Positions 37,399 to 46,340 of a stretch of DNA of 64,000 nucleotides are shown here, one piece after another. Position 1 is the stretch's first letter, and every line of letters begins with the position of its first letter. Where the stretch lies: positions 1 to 64,000 of the forward strand of contig JBGQAK010000010.1 in the NCBI GenBank assembly GCA_041494245.1, read 5' to 3'. A program made the translations under genes and the position numbers. The stretch comes from RBG-13-68-16 sp041494245 (GTDB taxonomy: Bacteria; Acidobacteriota; Thermoanaerobaculia; Thermoanaerobaculales; Thermoanaerobaculaceae). The notes under the pieces are model-generated. The model searched no databases. It was given only the letters and a program-made list of their open reading frames with translations, and was not told where the DNA came from.

Positions 37399-37818
37399 TC
37401 ACCCGCCTTCGCCCGCCGCGTGCCCGTCGAAGCGCCCGGGGATGGCGTGGCCGCAGTGCGGACAGCGACCCTTCGAGAGCGCCGTGCCCACGACCGCCAG
37501 GCCGTACCTCCGGATCAGGAGCTCGCCGCACCGCGAGCAGTGGGTGTTCTCGGCCGCGTGGCCCGGCACGTTGCCCAGGTAGACGTACTCGAGCCCGGCG
37601 GCCAGGCCAATCTCGCGGGCCCGCTCCAGCGTACCGACCGGCGTGGGCTCGACGTGGCAGAGTCGCAGGTGCGGTATGAAGCGCGCGACGTGCCAGGGCG
37701 TCTCCGGACCCAGCTCGTCCCGGATCCAGGAGGCGATCTCCTCGAGCTGCTCCTCGTTGTGCGCCGGCACTAGGACGGAGAAGCTCGCCACGCAGGCTCC
37801 CCATGGCAAGGCTACCAC
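37399..37818 (-). pseudogene. C-terminal fragment of an AmmeMemoRadiSam-system radical SAM enzyme (AmrS)
   Basis: The frame encodes VLVPAHNEEQLEEIASWI, WHVARFIPHLRL, TPVGTLERAREIGLAAGLEY, VYLGNVPGHAAENTHCSRCG and GRCPHCGHAIPG. This is the last third of AmrS, including two CxxC pairs that bind a C-terminal zinc or cluster. The N-terminal radical SAM domain with its CxxxCxxC motif, expected to be about 230 residues, is missing. Upstream there are only 47 bp to the fumarase stop. AmrA and Memo partners are not in the window. Confidence 0.75.
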
Positions 37819-37865
37819 CGCCCCTGCGTGTGCCTGTCAGCGTTTTCGCGTGAACAGCCGGGGCG

Positions 37866-38459
37866 TCACCCCTGGGCAGAGAGGCCCAGGATCTCCTCGA
37901 ACTTCTTCTTGGAGGCCTTCTCCACCTCGGCATGCAGCGATCCCCCGTGGGAGTCCATCGTCACGACCACCGGGAACCCCTTGACCTGGATCACCCAGAG
38001 CGCCTCGGGGACGCCGAACTCCTTGAGCTGGAAGACCTGCTCGACCTTGACGACGGCCTCAGCCAGCACCTGGGCGGTGCCGCCCACGGCGTGGAGGTAG
38101 ACCGCTCCGTACCTCTTGAGGCCTTCGAGGGTCTTGGGTCCCATGCCGCCCTTGCCAATCACGCCGCGCAGGCCGTACTTTCCGATCACGTCGGCCTGGA
38201 AAGGCTCCTCGCGCGCGCTCGTGGTCGGTCCCGCGGCCACGAAGGAGTAGTGCCCGTCCTCGTGCTTCTTGACGACCGGGCCGCAGTGGTAGATCACCGA
38301 GTTCTCCAGGAACGGCGCGACCTCCTTCTGGAAGTCGTGGAGCAGCCAGTGGTGCGCGGCGTCACGGCCGGTGATCATCCGGCCCGAGAGCTCCAGGAAG
38401 TCCCCGACCTTGAGGTTGCGGACCGTCTGCTCATCGCACGGCAACGTCAGCTTAGCCAT
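37866..38459 (-). CDS. class I fumarate hydratase, beta subunit (C-terminal domain)
   Basis: A 197-residue swivel-like subunit of the two-subunit, Fe-S-dependent fumarase. It has LTLPCDEQTVRNLKVGDFLELSG, RDAAHHWLLHD, YHCGPVV, AAGPTTSAREEPFQADVI and GKGGMGPKTLEGLK, all typical. ATG 38459 follows GGGGAGG; the frame to 38513 is not preferred. It overlaps the alpha-subunit gene by 13 bp. L-tartrate dehydratase is a related alternative, but sequence plus TCA-type neighbours favour fumarase. Confidence 0.9.
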   Translation of the reverse strand: MAKLTLPCDEQTVRNLKVGDFLELSGRMITGRDAAHHWLLHDFQKEVAPFLENSVIYHCGPVVKKHEDGHYSFVAAGPTTSAREEPFQADVIGKYGLRGVIGKGGMGPKTLEGLKRYGAVYLHAVGGTAQVLAEAVVKVEQVFQLKEFGVPEALWVIQVKGFPVVVTMDSHGGSLHAEVEKASKKKFEEILGLSAQG

Positions 38460-39331
38460 GAGACCTCCCCGTTCGGGGTGATGCGCGCCCCGGCGCGCCT
38501 GTTTGCCCAGCACATGTAGGACACGCTCACGAAGTACGAGGCGGGCAGGCGGCCGAGGTTGCCGATCTTGACGGCCAGCACCGTGGTCTTGCCGCCGAAC
38601 CCCATCGGGCCGATCCCCAGGGCGTTGGACTGCTCCAGGAGCTCACGCTCCATCGTGTCGAGCTCGGGGACCGGATTGGTGTCGTCGAGGCGCCGCAGGA
38701 GCTGGCGCTTGGACTCCACGAAGCCGGAGCCGCGGTCGCCGCCGAAGCACGCCCCGATGATGCCGGGAGCGCACCCCTTGCCCTGGGCCTGTAGGACGGC
38801 GTCGAGGATGCAGCGGCGGACGCCCTCGAGGTCTCGGTCGGCCTTCAGCTTGGTGTTGGGGAGCGAGTACTGCGCGCCCACGTTCTCGCACCCGCCGCCC
38901 TTGAGGATGACGCGAACCTCGACGTCCGGCGAATCCCACTCCTCGCAGTGCACGGTCGGGATCCCGGGGGCCTGGCCGTGGCCGGTGTTCTTGTCGGTGA
39001 GGGTGTCGACCGCGTTCGGGCGCAGGAGCTGCTTGGCGGTTGCCTGGCGCACCGCCTCCTCGAGCGCGCCCGTCAGCATTCGGGTGGACATGCCGACCGG
39101 GTGGTGGATCCACACCAGCGGGGTGCCGGTGTCCTGGCAGATCGGCTGCCAGTTCCCCTTGGCCATCTCGATGTTGGTGAGGATGGAGTCGAGCGCCTTG
39201 GCCGCCAGCGAACCCGGCTCCTCCATGCTGCGCCCGCGCTTGAGCGCGTCCACGACGTCGGGGGGGAGGTGGGAAGAGGCCTGCGCGATGACCTCGACGA
39301 ACCTCTCCGTCCACTGCTCGCGTGTCACCAC
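38447..39331 (-). CDS. class I fumarate hydratase, alpha subunit (N-terminal domain)
   Basis: A 294-residue subunit bearing the [4Fe-4S] cluster. Cluster cysteines are in WQPICQDTGTP, GIIGACFGGDRGSG and the late SVSYMCWANRRAGA region, with KGGGCENVG in the middle. Together with the beta subunit it interconverts fumarate and malate; the iron-sulfur type is oxygen-sensitive and fits anaerobic life. It starts with GTG (39331 or the adjacent one), with GGAGG upstream. korDABC is divergent from it. Confidence 0.92.
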   Translation of the reverse strand: MVTREQWTERFVEVIAQASSHLPPDVVDALKRGRSMEEPGSLAAKALDSILTNIEMAKGNWQPICQDTGTPLVWIHHPVGMSTRMLTGALEEAVRQATAKQLLRPNAVDTLTDKNTGHGQAPGIPTVHCEEWDSPDVEVRVILKGGGCENVGAQYSLPNTKLKADRDLEGVRRCILDAVLQAQGKGCAPGIIGACFGGDRGSGFVESKRQLLRRLDDTNPVPELDTMERELLEQSNALGIGPMGFGGKTTVLAVKIGNLGRLPASYFVSVSYMCWANRRAGARITPNGEVSWLS

Positions 39332-39593
39332 CGGGGGGACCTCCTTTGCTGGCCATCCAAAACAAGGAGCGGCTCAGCGCCGAACTATAGTCCGCCACAA
39401 CCGCGCGCGCAAACGCGCCCGGCACGTGCTCCGCCGGTGTTGATCGCCGTTCCCGCGCATGGGCAGCACGCGGAGCGCCGCCCAAAAATGTTGAGATTTT
39501 GTTTCAATCCGCGATGCCATGCCTGCGGCCGGCCTTGAAAGTGACGCCCTTTCTCGCGTAGCATCTGTCGGCTTGAGGGGAAGGGGACCCGCC

Positions 39594-39884
39594 ATGGCGG
39601 AAGGCGAACAGGTACGCAAAGGCAAGGGGACGATCTTCGTCACGAGCGAGGTCTGCAAGGGATGCTCGTACTGCATCGACTTCTGCCCCGCCCATTGCAT
39701 TGAGTTCTCGCGCGAGTTCAACCGCAAGGGGTACCACTACCCGGTGCTGACGAAGCCCGAGGACTGCACCGGCTGTGACCTCTGCGGGCTCTACTGTCCG
39801 GACTTTGCGATCTTCGGGATCCGCTTCAAGGACCTGGAGAAGCAGAGGCAGGCCGCAGAGCCGCTCATCCCCGCCCAGCGGTGA
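39594..39884 (+). CDS. korD: ferredoxin-type delta subunit of 2-oxoacid:ferredoxin oxidoreductase
   Basis: A 96-residue protein with two CxxCxxCxxxC motifs (CKGCSYCIDFCP and CTGCDLCGLYCP) that bind two [4Fe-4S] clusters. ATG 39594 follows AGGGGAAGGGG. It begins the korDABC operon and would carry electrons from the catalytic subunits. Confidence 0.9.
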   Translation: MAEGEQVRKGKGTIFVTSEVCKGCSYCIDFCPAHCIEFSREFNRKGYHYPVLTKPEDCTGCDLCGLYCPDFAIFGIRFKDLEKQRQAAEPLIPAQR

Positions 39885-39933
39885 CGCGTAGAGTCAGCCG
39901 CGAGCCGCGGGCAGCGGGAACAGGGAGGATGCA

Positions 39934-41091
39934 TTGCACGCCGATCCAAAGGGAGTCCTAACGGGCGTCCACTTCATCGACGGCGACCACGCCGCGTGTG
40001 AGGGGGCGCTGGCCGCCGGGTGCCGGTTCGTGGCCGGCTACCCCATCACGCCCTCGACCGAGGTCGTGGAACGCTTCGCGAGCCGCATCCCGCTCGTGGG
40101 TGGGGTGTTCATCCAGATGGAGGACGAGATCGCCTCGTCCATCGCCATCCAGGGTGCGGTGTGGGCCGGCAAGAAGGTCATGACCGTGACGTCCGGGCCG
40201 GGGCTCTCCCTGATGATGGAGCACGTCGGCCTCGCCGCGATCACGGAGGCGCCGTGTGTGTTCGTGGACGTGCAACGGGGCGGGCCGTCGACCGGGCTGC
40301 CGACGCTGCCGGGCCAGGCGGACATGATGCAGGTGAAGTGGGGCTCCCACGGCGACTACGAGATCATCGCGCTGTCGCCCAACTCGCCGCAGGAGTGCTT
40401 CGACCTCATGATCAAGGCGTTCAACCTCGCCGAGATCTACCGCGTGCCGGTCTTCTTCATGATGGACGAGGTCGTGGGCCATATGACCGAGCGCGTCGAG
40501 ATCCCGAAGGCGTCGGAGATCGAGGTCGTCGAGCGCCGGTGGACCACCAAGAAGCCCGGTGAGTACAGGGTGTACGCGGCCGGGGCCGACATGGTCCCGG
40601 AGATGGTCAAGGCGGGGGACGGCTACCGCATCCACATTACCGGCCTGACACACGACGAGAGGGGCTACCCGGCCATGAACCCGGCGACCCAGGACACGCT
40701 GGTGCGCCGGCTGATCGGAAAGATCCGCGACAACGCCGACAAGCTCGTGGACGTTCGCGAGGCCGGCGTCGAGGGCGCCGACGTGGTCGTGGTCTCGTTC
40801 GGGATCACCTCGCGCGTGGCCGGCGCAGCCATCGAGATGGCGCGCCATCGGGGCGTGAAGGTTGGCCACCTTCGTATGGTGATCACCTGGCCGTTCCCCG
40901 CCACGCGAATCCGCGAGCTGGCGGGCAAGGTCAAGGCGTTCGTGGTCCCCGAGCTGAACATGGGCCAGATGGTGCTCGAGGTGGAGCGTACCGTGGCGGG
41001 CCGCACCGCCGTGCTCTCGGCTCCCCACGCGGGAGGGACGGTCCATGAGCCGGAGGTGATCCTGGCCAAGATCATGGAGGCCGCACAATGA
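39934..41091 (+). CDS. korA: 2-oxoacid (2-oxoglutarate-type):ferredoxin oxidoreductase, alpha subunit
   Basis: A 385-residue subunit of the CoA- and thiamine-dependent enzyme. The pyrimidine-binding domain appears as GYPITPSTEVVERFAS, QMEDEIASSIAIQGA, KVMTVTSGPGLSLMMEH and QRGGPSTGLPT. The C-terminal transketolase-like domain has FGITSRVAG and WPFPATRI. A TTG start at 39934 is supported by GGGAGG with proper spacing. The KorA type rather than pyruvate-specific PorA is inferred from the order D-A-B-C and the similarity. Confidence 0.92.
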   Translation: MHADPKGVLTGVHFIDGDHAACEGALAAGCRFVAGYPITPSTEVVERFASRIPLVGGVFIQMEDEIASSIAIQGAVWAGKKVMTVTSGPGLSLMMEHVGLAAITEAPCVFVDVQRGGPSTGLPTLPGQADMMQVKWGSHGDYEIIALSPNSPQECFDLMIKAFNLAEIYRVPVFFMMDEVVGHMTERVEIPKASEIEVVERRWTTKKPGEYRVYAAGADMVPEMVKAGDGYRIHITGLTHDERGYPAMNPATQDTLVRRLIGKIRDNADKLVDVREAGVEGADVVVVSFGITSRVAGAAIEMARHRGVKVGHLRMVITWPFPATRIRELAGKVKAFVVPELNMGQMVLEVERTVAGRTAVLSAPHAGGTVHEPEVILAKIMEAAQ

Positions 41092-41972
41092 GCGAGACGG
41101 AAACCCTCGGGTTCGAGATCGAGAACCCGGTCATGCCGTACCTGAGGCAGGACCGCCTGCCTCACATCTGGTGCCCGGGGTGCGGCATCGGGACCACCGT
41201 CAACTGCTTCGCGCGCGCCCTCACCGAGTCGGGGATGGACCTGGATCATGTCGCCATCGTCTCGGGCATCGGCTGCACGGGCCGCGTCGCGGGCTACATG
41301 AACCTCGACTCCTTCCACACCACGCACGGGCGCGCGATCCCCTTTGCCACCGGCCTCAAGCTCGGCAACCCGGATCTCAAGGTCGTGGTCTACTCGGGTG
41401 ACGGCGACCTCTCGGCGATCGGCGGCAACCACCTCGTCCACGCCGCGCGCCGCAACATGGACTTGATGGTCGTGTGCGTCAACAACTTCACCTACGGCAT
41501 GACGGGCGGCCAGGTGGCGCCCACCACGCCGATCGGCGCCACCCAGACGACCATGCCGTTCGGCAACTTCGAGAACCCCTTCAACCTGCCGTTCCTGGCC
41601 GACGCCTGCGGCGCCGTGTACGTGGCACGCTGGACCGTCTACCACGTCAAGCAGCTCGCCAAGGCGATGAAGGAGGGGCTCGCCAAGAGGGGATTCGTCT
41701 TCATCGAGGCGCTGGCCCCCTGCCCCACGCTTTACTCCCGCCGCAACCGGCTGGGCGACGGCGTGGACCAGCTCAAGTACTACAAGGAGAAGAGCAAGAT
41801 CGTCAACGGCGCCGACACCAAGGACGTCGGGCTGACTTTCCAGGGCGATATCACGGTCGGCAAGTTCGTCGACCGCGACCGCCCCACATGGCTGGACGCG
41901 ATGAACGAGCACTACTCCAAGGTCTTCGGCGAGCGTTACGTGCCATACGGGGTATCGCATGGACAAGACTGA
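41088..41972 (+). CDS. korB: 2-oxoacid:ferredoxin oxidoreductase, beta subunit
   Basis: A 294-residue TPP-binding subunit. CPGCGIGTT begins the first cluster/TPP motif, and GDGDLSAIGGNHLVHAARRN with NNFTYGMTGGQ is the Mg-TPP loop. It overlaps korA by ATGA and korC by 14 bp, a tightly coupled operon. Oxidises a 2-oxoacid, releasing CO2 and reducing ferredoxin. Confidence 0.94.
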   Translation: MSETETLGFEIENPVMPYLRQDRLPHIWCPGCGIGTTVNCFARALTESGMDLDHVAIVSGIGCTGRVAGYMNLDSFHTTHGRAIPFATGLKLGNPDLKVVVYSGDGDLSAIGGNHLVHAARRNMDLMVVCVNNFTYGMTGGQVAPTTPIGATQTTMPFGNFENPFNLPFLADACGAVYVARWTVYHVKQLAKAMKEGLAKRGFVFIEALAPCPTLYSRRNRLGDGVDQLKYYKEKSKIVNGADTKDVGLTFQGDITVGKFVDRDRPTWLDAMNEHYSKVFGERYVPYGVSHGQD

Positions 41973-42516
41973 GATCCGGGTTGGCGGCCTGGGCGGCCAG
42001 GGCGTGATCCTCTGCGGGATGATCATCGGGAAGGCCGCCTCGATCCACGACGGCAAGCACGCCACGCTGATCCAGGCGTTCGGGCCCGAGGCGCGAGGGA
42101 GCGCGTGCAGCGCCCAGGTCACGGTGGCGAACGAGGTCATCGGCTACCCCTACGTCAAGAAGCCGAACGTGCTGATCGTGATGTCTCCCGACGCGTACAC
42201 GCAGTTCGCCCCGCAGATCGCGTCCGGCGGCACGCTCCTGTACGAGAGCGAGCTGATCCATCTTGATGCGACGCTCCCGAACGGCGTCAAGGCCTATGGG
42301 ATCCCCGCCACGCGCTTCGCGGAGGAGCTGGGCCGCCGGCTCGTGCTCAACATCGTGATGGTCGGCTTCTTCGCCGGCGTGACCGGGCTCCTCTCCCCGG
42401 AGGCGATGGAAAAGGCCGTGAAGGACTCGGTGCCGCGCGGCACCGAGGACCTCAACCTGCGGGCGTACCGCAAGGGCTACGAGTACGGGCGCGAGATCCT
42501 CGCGAAGGCCAGCTAG
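41959..42516 (+). CDS. korC: 2-oxoacid:ferredoxin oxidoreductase, gamma subunit
   Basis: A 185-residue gamma subunit. GGLGGQGVILCGMIIGKAA, FGPEARGSACSAQV and the tail motif with AMEKAVKDSVPRGTEDLNLRA are characteristic. It completes the four-subunit complex. Confidence 0.93.
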   Translation: MDKTEIRVGGLGGQGVILCGMIIGKAASIHDGKHATLIQAFGPEARGSACSAQVTVANEVIGYPYVKKPNVLIVMSPDAYTQFAPQIASGGTLLYESELIHLDATLPNGVKAYGIPATRFAEELGRRLVLNIVMVGFFAGVTGLLSPEAMEKAVKDSVPRGTEDLNLRAYRKGYEYGREILAKAS

Positions 42517-42526
42517 GGAGGGGACG

Positions 42527-43126
42527 GTGAAGCTCGAAGGTTTTCCCCAGAAGCTTACGCTCAAGGACGGAAGCCACGTCGAGGTCAGGCCCCTGGTGGC
42601 CGCCGACGCCCCCGCGCTGCTCGAGTTCTACCGCGCGCTACCCGAGGAGGACCGGCTGTACCTCAAGGACGATGTCACCAAGCCGGAGTGGCTGGAGCGC
42701 TTCGTCGCCATGGTCGGACGCGACGAGGTGGTCTCGCTGATCGCCGTGATCGGCGGCAAGGTCATCGGCGAGGCGACCTTGTACCGCGCGCTGCACGGGT
42801 GGGCGACCCACGTCGGGGAGCTGCGGGTCTCCGTCGCGCCCAAGCTGCGCCGCAGCGGGCTCGGAAGCGCCCTTGCGAAGGGCCTCGTCAAGCTGGCCAT
42901 CGGCCTCGGCGTGGAGAAGATGATCGTCCAGATGGTCGAGAACCAGCTCTCCGCGCGCCGCGTCTTCGAAAGGATGGGGTTCCGGCAGGAAGCGGTCCTG
43001 CGCGGGCACGTCAAGGATATCCACGGCATCAAGCGCGACCTGGTGATCGCCTCAAACGACGTCTCTCACCTCTGGGAGGCGATGGAAGCCCTCGTGTCGG
43101 ACTTCTCGCCTACCTTCGGGGGTTGA
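42527..43126 (+). CDS. GNAT-family N-acetyltransferase at the end of the kor operon
   Basis: A 199-residue protein. VEVRPLVAADAPALLEFYRAL, GEATLYRAL, VSVAPKLRRSGLGSALAKG (acetyl-CoA loop) and MVENQLSARRVFERMGFRQEA match the family. Because it is only 10 bp after korC, it may acetylate a protein or metabolite linked to central carbon metabolism; the acceptor is unknown. It starts with GTG. It converges with arnT, leaving 7 bp. Confidence 0.85.
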   Translation: MKLEGFPQKLTLKDGSHVEVRPLVAADAPALLEFYRALPEEDRLYLKDDVTKPEWLERFVAMVGRDEVVSLIAVIGGKVIGEATLYRALHGWATHVGELRVSVAPKLRRSGLGSALAKGLVKLAIGLGVEKMIVQMVENQLSARRVFERMGFRQEAVLRGHVKDIHGIKRDLVIASNDVSHLWEAMEALVSDFSPTFGG

Positions 43127-43133
43127 ATTTTGG

Positions 43134-44846
43134 TCACCTCGCCAGGCGCTCGTTCGACAGCAGCACTCGGTCCAGACCGGTCCACAGCACGCGGGCGTGG
43201 GTGAAGCCCTCGGCGGTCATGTGCTGCGACCACGCCCCGTCGCCCACCGCGAGGATCCGGCGGTCGGAGTCCCACAACCTCTTGAACTCGGCGCTGCCCG
43301 GGAATCGGCGTGCCCCCTCTTCCGGAGAAAGGTGGGAGATGCCGAACTCCAGCTCGCCCTTCCAGTCGACCACGTCAAGCGTCCGCTGCAGGTAGAACGG
43401 CAGGCTTTGCGGGTAGCAGTGGTACGTGAGGAGGAGATCGCCGTCACGCAGCTCGCTCCTCACTCGCTCGGCGAGCGCCTTGCTGCTCCTCTCCCTTGCC
43501 ATCAGCGGCCCGACGGGGACGATCGCGGCACTGATGCAGCAGGCCCCTGCAAAAAGCGCCAGCAGCCGCAGGCGCCACGATCGCCCGAGCCCTGCCGCCA
43601 CCACGAGCGTGGCCAGCGCGACGAGCACGACGCCCGAGGCCAGCAGCCCCGGTGAGACCACGCCGCCGAGGGCCAGCCTGTCGATCTTCCCGGACCCCGC
43701 CCACAGGAACCCGAAGCCGTAGAGCCCCGTGAACGAGCCGCCGACCGCGATGCCGGCCGTCTCCAGGCGCGACCCCGGCAACGTCCCGGACCGGAGACTC
43801 TCGACGAGCAAGCCCAACAGCACCGCCAGCGGCGGGAGTGCCGGGAGGATGTAGGGGATGAGCTTGGACTGCGAGGCGGAAAAGAAGAGGGTCACGAAGC
43901 CGAACCAGAGCAAGAGGAAGGTGACGTCGGGGTGCTTTGTGAAGAAGCTCCTCCCCTGGCGCCAGTGCACCAGCCTCGGCATCGAGAGGAAGAGGCCCGC
44001 CCACGGCATGCATCCGCCGATGATCACGGCCGGGAAGTACCAGAACGCCCCGGGGCGTCCGGCTCCCGGGGTGAGGTAGCGCAGGACGTGCTCGTGGATG
44101 AAGTAGAACCACAGGAAATCCGGGTTGCGGGTAGCCGCTAGCACGTGCCAAGGCACCGCAACGACGAGAAAGAGCCCGCCGCCGGTCACCCAGGGCACCT
44201 GCCGGAGGACGCGCCACTGCCCCGTGACTAGGAGGTAGAGAAACACGACCGCGCCCGGGATGACGACGCCGATCAGCCCTTTGGCGAGCACCGCCAGCGC
44301 CGCTGCCAGGAACGCCACGTGCCAGCAGACCCTCCGCGCCCGGTCATCCGCCGAGCGGTGGGCGAACCAGAAACACGCCAGCGTCAGCGTGATGAATAGA
44401 GAAACCGTCATGTCGATGGTGGCGACCCGCCCCAGCGTCACGTACAGCGGCGAGGTGCCGAGCACCGCGGCTCCAACCAGGCCGGCGCGCGTTCCCCCGA
44501 TCTCCCGTCCCAGCCTGTAGGTCAGCACTACGCCCAGCACGCCGAACAGCGCGCTCCAGAGGCGCGCGGCCAGCTCGTCGAGTCCCAGGATGCGCATCGC
44601 GGCTGCGGTGAGCCAGTAGTGCAGCGGAGGCTTTTCGAAGTAGATCACCCCGTTCAGGTGCGGCGTGACGAAGTCGCCGCTCGCGAGCATCTCGCGCGCG
44701 ATCTCGGCATACCGCCCCTCGTCCGTCTCCAGCAGCGGGGTCGTGCCGAGCCGCCAAAAGAAGAGGATCGCGAGGCACGCCGCGCCGAGTGCGACCGCCA
44801 GGCGCACCGTTCGCGAATCACCCGACACCGGCACCTCGCTGCTCAC
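43134..44846 (-). CDS. arnT: ArnT-like lipid A glycosyltransferase (GT83/PMT family)
   Basis: A 570-residue integral membrane protein with about 12 hydrophobic segments. The periplasmic loop after the first helix holds LETDEGRYAEIAREML and FEKPPLHYWLTA, the GT-C signature of ArnT. A soluble region at the C-terminus contains YCYPQ-like text (TYHCYPQSLPFYLQ). It should move 4-amino-4-deoxy-L-arabinose from undecaprenyl phosphate to lipid A. The GTG at 44846 is chosen since the frame further upstream runs through repeat DNA. It is divergent from the arnB-D operon. Confidence 0.85.
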   Translation of the reverse strand: MSSEVPVSGDSRTVRLAVALGAACLAILFFWRLGTTPLLETDEGRYAEIAREMLASGDFVTPHLNGVIYFEKPPLHYWLTAAAMRILGLDELAARLWSALFGVLGVVLTYRLGREIGGTRAGLVGAAVLGTSPLYVTLGRVATIDMTVSLFITLTLACFWFAHRSADDRARRVCWHVAFLAAALAVLAKGLIGVVIPGAVVFLYLLVTGQWRVLRQVPWVTGGGLFLVVAVPWHVLAATRNPDFLWFYFIHEHVLRYLTPGAGRPGAFWYFPAVIIGGCMPWAGLFLSMPRLVHWRQGRSFFTKHPDVTFLLLWFGFVTLFFSASQSKLIPYILPALPPLAVLLGLLVESLRSGTLPGSRLETAGIAVGGSFTGLYGFGFLWAGSGKIDRLALGGVVSPGLLASGVVLVALATLVVAAGLGRSWRLRLLALFAGACCISAAIVPVGPLMARERSSKALAERVRSELRDGDLLLTYHCYPQSLPFYLQRTLDVVDWKGELEFGISHLSPEEGARRFPGSAEFKRLWDSDRRILAVGDGAWSQHMTAEGFTHARVLWTGLDRVLLSNERLAR

Positions 44847-44884
44847 GAATGCGTGTTGTACCACGGGCGGACAGGGGGAAACCA

Positions 44885-44920
44885 GGGCTCGGGACTCGGG
44901 GTTTGGGGTTCGGGCTTCGG
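44885..44920. repeat. heptamer-type repeat array in the arnT-arnB gap
   Basis: GGGCTC, GGGACTC, GGGGTTT, GGGGTTC, GGGCTTC occur in series with a 7-bp period. The 300-bp gap 44847-45146 otherwise shows further short pieces of the same kind (about 44990-45010) and no gene. The array is G-rich on the plus strand and could form a quadruplex. Confidence 0.7.
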
Positions 44921-45146
44921 CAGGGTGCGAGCTTCTCGCGGGGTCGGTCATTCCCCTTGGTCCTCCAGGTTTTTCCGATCCCCGAAGCGCGAGCCTCGAT
45001 CCCCGGGCTTTCACCGCTGCGTGCTATCATCCGCCGGTGTTGAGACAGGGTTTCTGGCATCTCGCGAACGCCGGTTATTGCGCTGGCGAGCTCGCGGACA
45101 CCTGGAGATGGCCGGGCCGGGCGCGCCCGGTGGAGAAGGCGCCCCG

Positions 45147-46325
45147 ATGACGACCGGCTTCGTCAAGCGGGGCGAGTTTCTCCCTTTCTCGCGGCCGACG
45201 ATCCGCCAGCGCGAGATCGACGAGGTCGTGGACACCCTCAAGTCGGGGTGGATCACCACCGGCCCGAAGGCCGAGCGCTTCGAGAAAGAGTTCGCCGCCT
45301 ACACCGGTTTCCCCCACGCGCTCGCGCTCTCCTCGGCCACCGCCGGGCAGCACATCGGCCTCATCGCCCTGGGCGTCAAGCCCGGCGACGAGGTCATCAC
45401 CACGCCCATTACCTGGGCCTCGACGGTGAACATGATCGAGGTCGCAGGCGCGACGCCGGTGTTCGTGGACATCCACCGCTCGACACTTCAGATCGACGCG
45501 AGCCGCATCGCCGCCGCGATGACACCGCGCACCGTGGGCATCATCCCCGTGCACTACGCCGGCGCGCCGGTCAACATGGAGCCCATCCTCGCCGTCGCCC
45601 GCACGCATGGCCTCTGGGTCTTCGAGGACGCCGCCCACGGCGTGGGCTGCCTGTACAAGGGAACCCACGTCGGTTGCTTCGACCGGCTGGGCGTCTTCTC
45701 CTTCCACCCGATCAAGAACATGACCACCGCCGAGGGCGGCGTGCTCGTGACGCGCGACGACGAGCTGGCCAAGAAGCTGCGGGCCCTGCGCTTCCACGGT
45801 CTCGAGAAGCAGGCCTGGAACCGCTACGCCGAGGGCGGCTCCCCGCAGGTGGAGATCGTCCTGCCAGGGTTCAAATATAACTTCATGGATCTCCAGGCGG
45901 CGCTCGGAATCCACCAGCTCGCTTCGGTGGACGAGTTCAACGCAAAACGCCGAGCGCTCGCCACGCTCTACGACGAGCTGCTCGCCGATGTCCCCGAGAT
46001 CGAGCCGCTCCGCGAGCCGCCGTACGAGCATTTCCACACCCGCCACCTCTACGTCGTCAAGGTGCTGAACCCCGCGGGCATGACCCGCGACCAGTTCATC
46101 GCGGAGCTGAAGGGACGCAACGTCGGGACTGGCATTCACTTTCGCGCCGTGCACACCCAGCCCTACTACGCAGCGAAGTACCCGCGCTGGCTCGGTGCGC
46201 TGCCGGCCGCCGAGTGGGCCTCGGACCGTCTCTGCTCGATTCCCCTCTTCCCGCTGATGACCGACGAGGACGTGCGCTACGTGGTGGCGGCGATCAAGGA
46301 CGTCCTCGCACACCGGCGGGGGTGA
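45147..46325 (+). CDS. arnB: UDP-Ara4O aminotransferase-like PLP enzyme (DegT/ArnB family)
   Basis: A 392-residue aminotransferase. It converts UDP-4-keto-pentose to UDP-4-amino-4-deoxy-L-arabinose with glutamate. It has SGWITTGPKAERFEKEFAAY, the PLP Asp region VFEDAAHGVGCLYKG and the Schiff-base Lys190 in SFHPIKNMTTAEGG, with FHGLEKQAW and RNVGTGIHFRAVHTQ. ATG 45147 follows GGAGAAG. It starts the five-gene arn operon. Confidence 0.9.
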   Translation: MTTGFVKRGEFLPFSRPTIRQREIDEVVDTLKSGWITTGPKAERFEKEFAAYTGFPHALALSSATAGQHIGLIALGVKPGDEVITTPITWASTVNMIEVAGATPVFVDIHRSTLQIDASRIAAAMTPRTVGIIPVHYAGAPVNMEPILAVARTHGLWVFEDAAHGVGCLYKGTHVGCFDRLGVFSFHPIKNMTTAEGGVLVTRDDELAKKLRALRFHGLEKQAWNRYAEGGSPQVEIVLPGFKYNFMDLQAALGIHQLASVDEFNAKRRALATLYDELLADVPEIEPLREPPYEHFHTRHLYVVKVLNPAGMTRDQFIAELKGRNVGTGIHFRAVHTQPYYAAKYPRWLGALPAAEWASDRLCSIPLFPLMTDEDVRYVVAAIKDVLAHRRG

Positions 46326-46340
46326 GGAAGGGCAGCCCAC

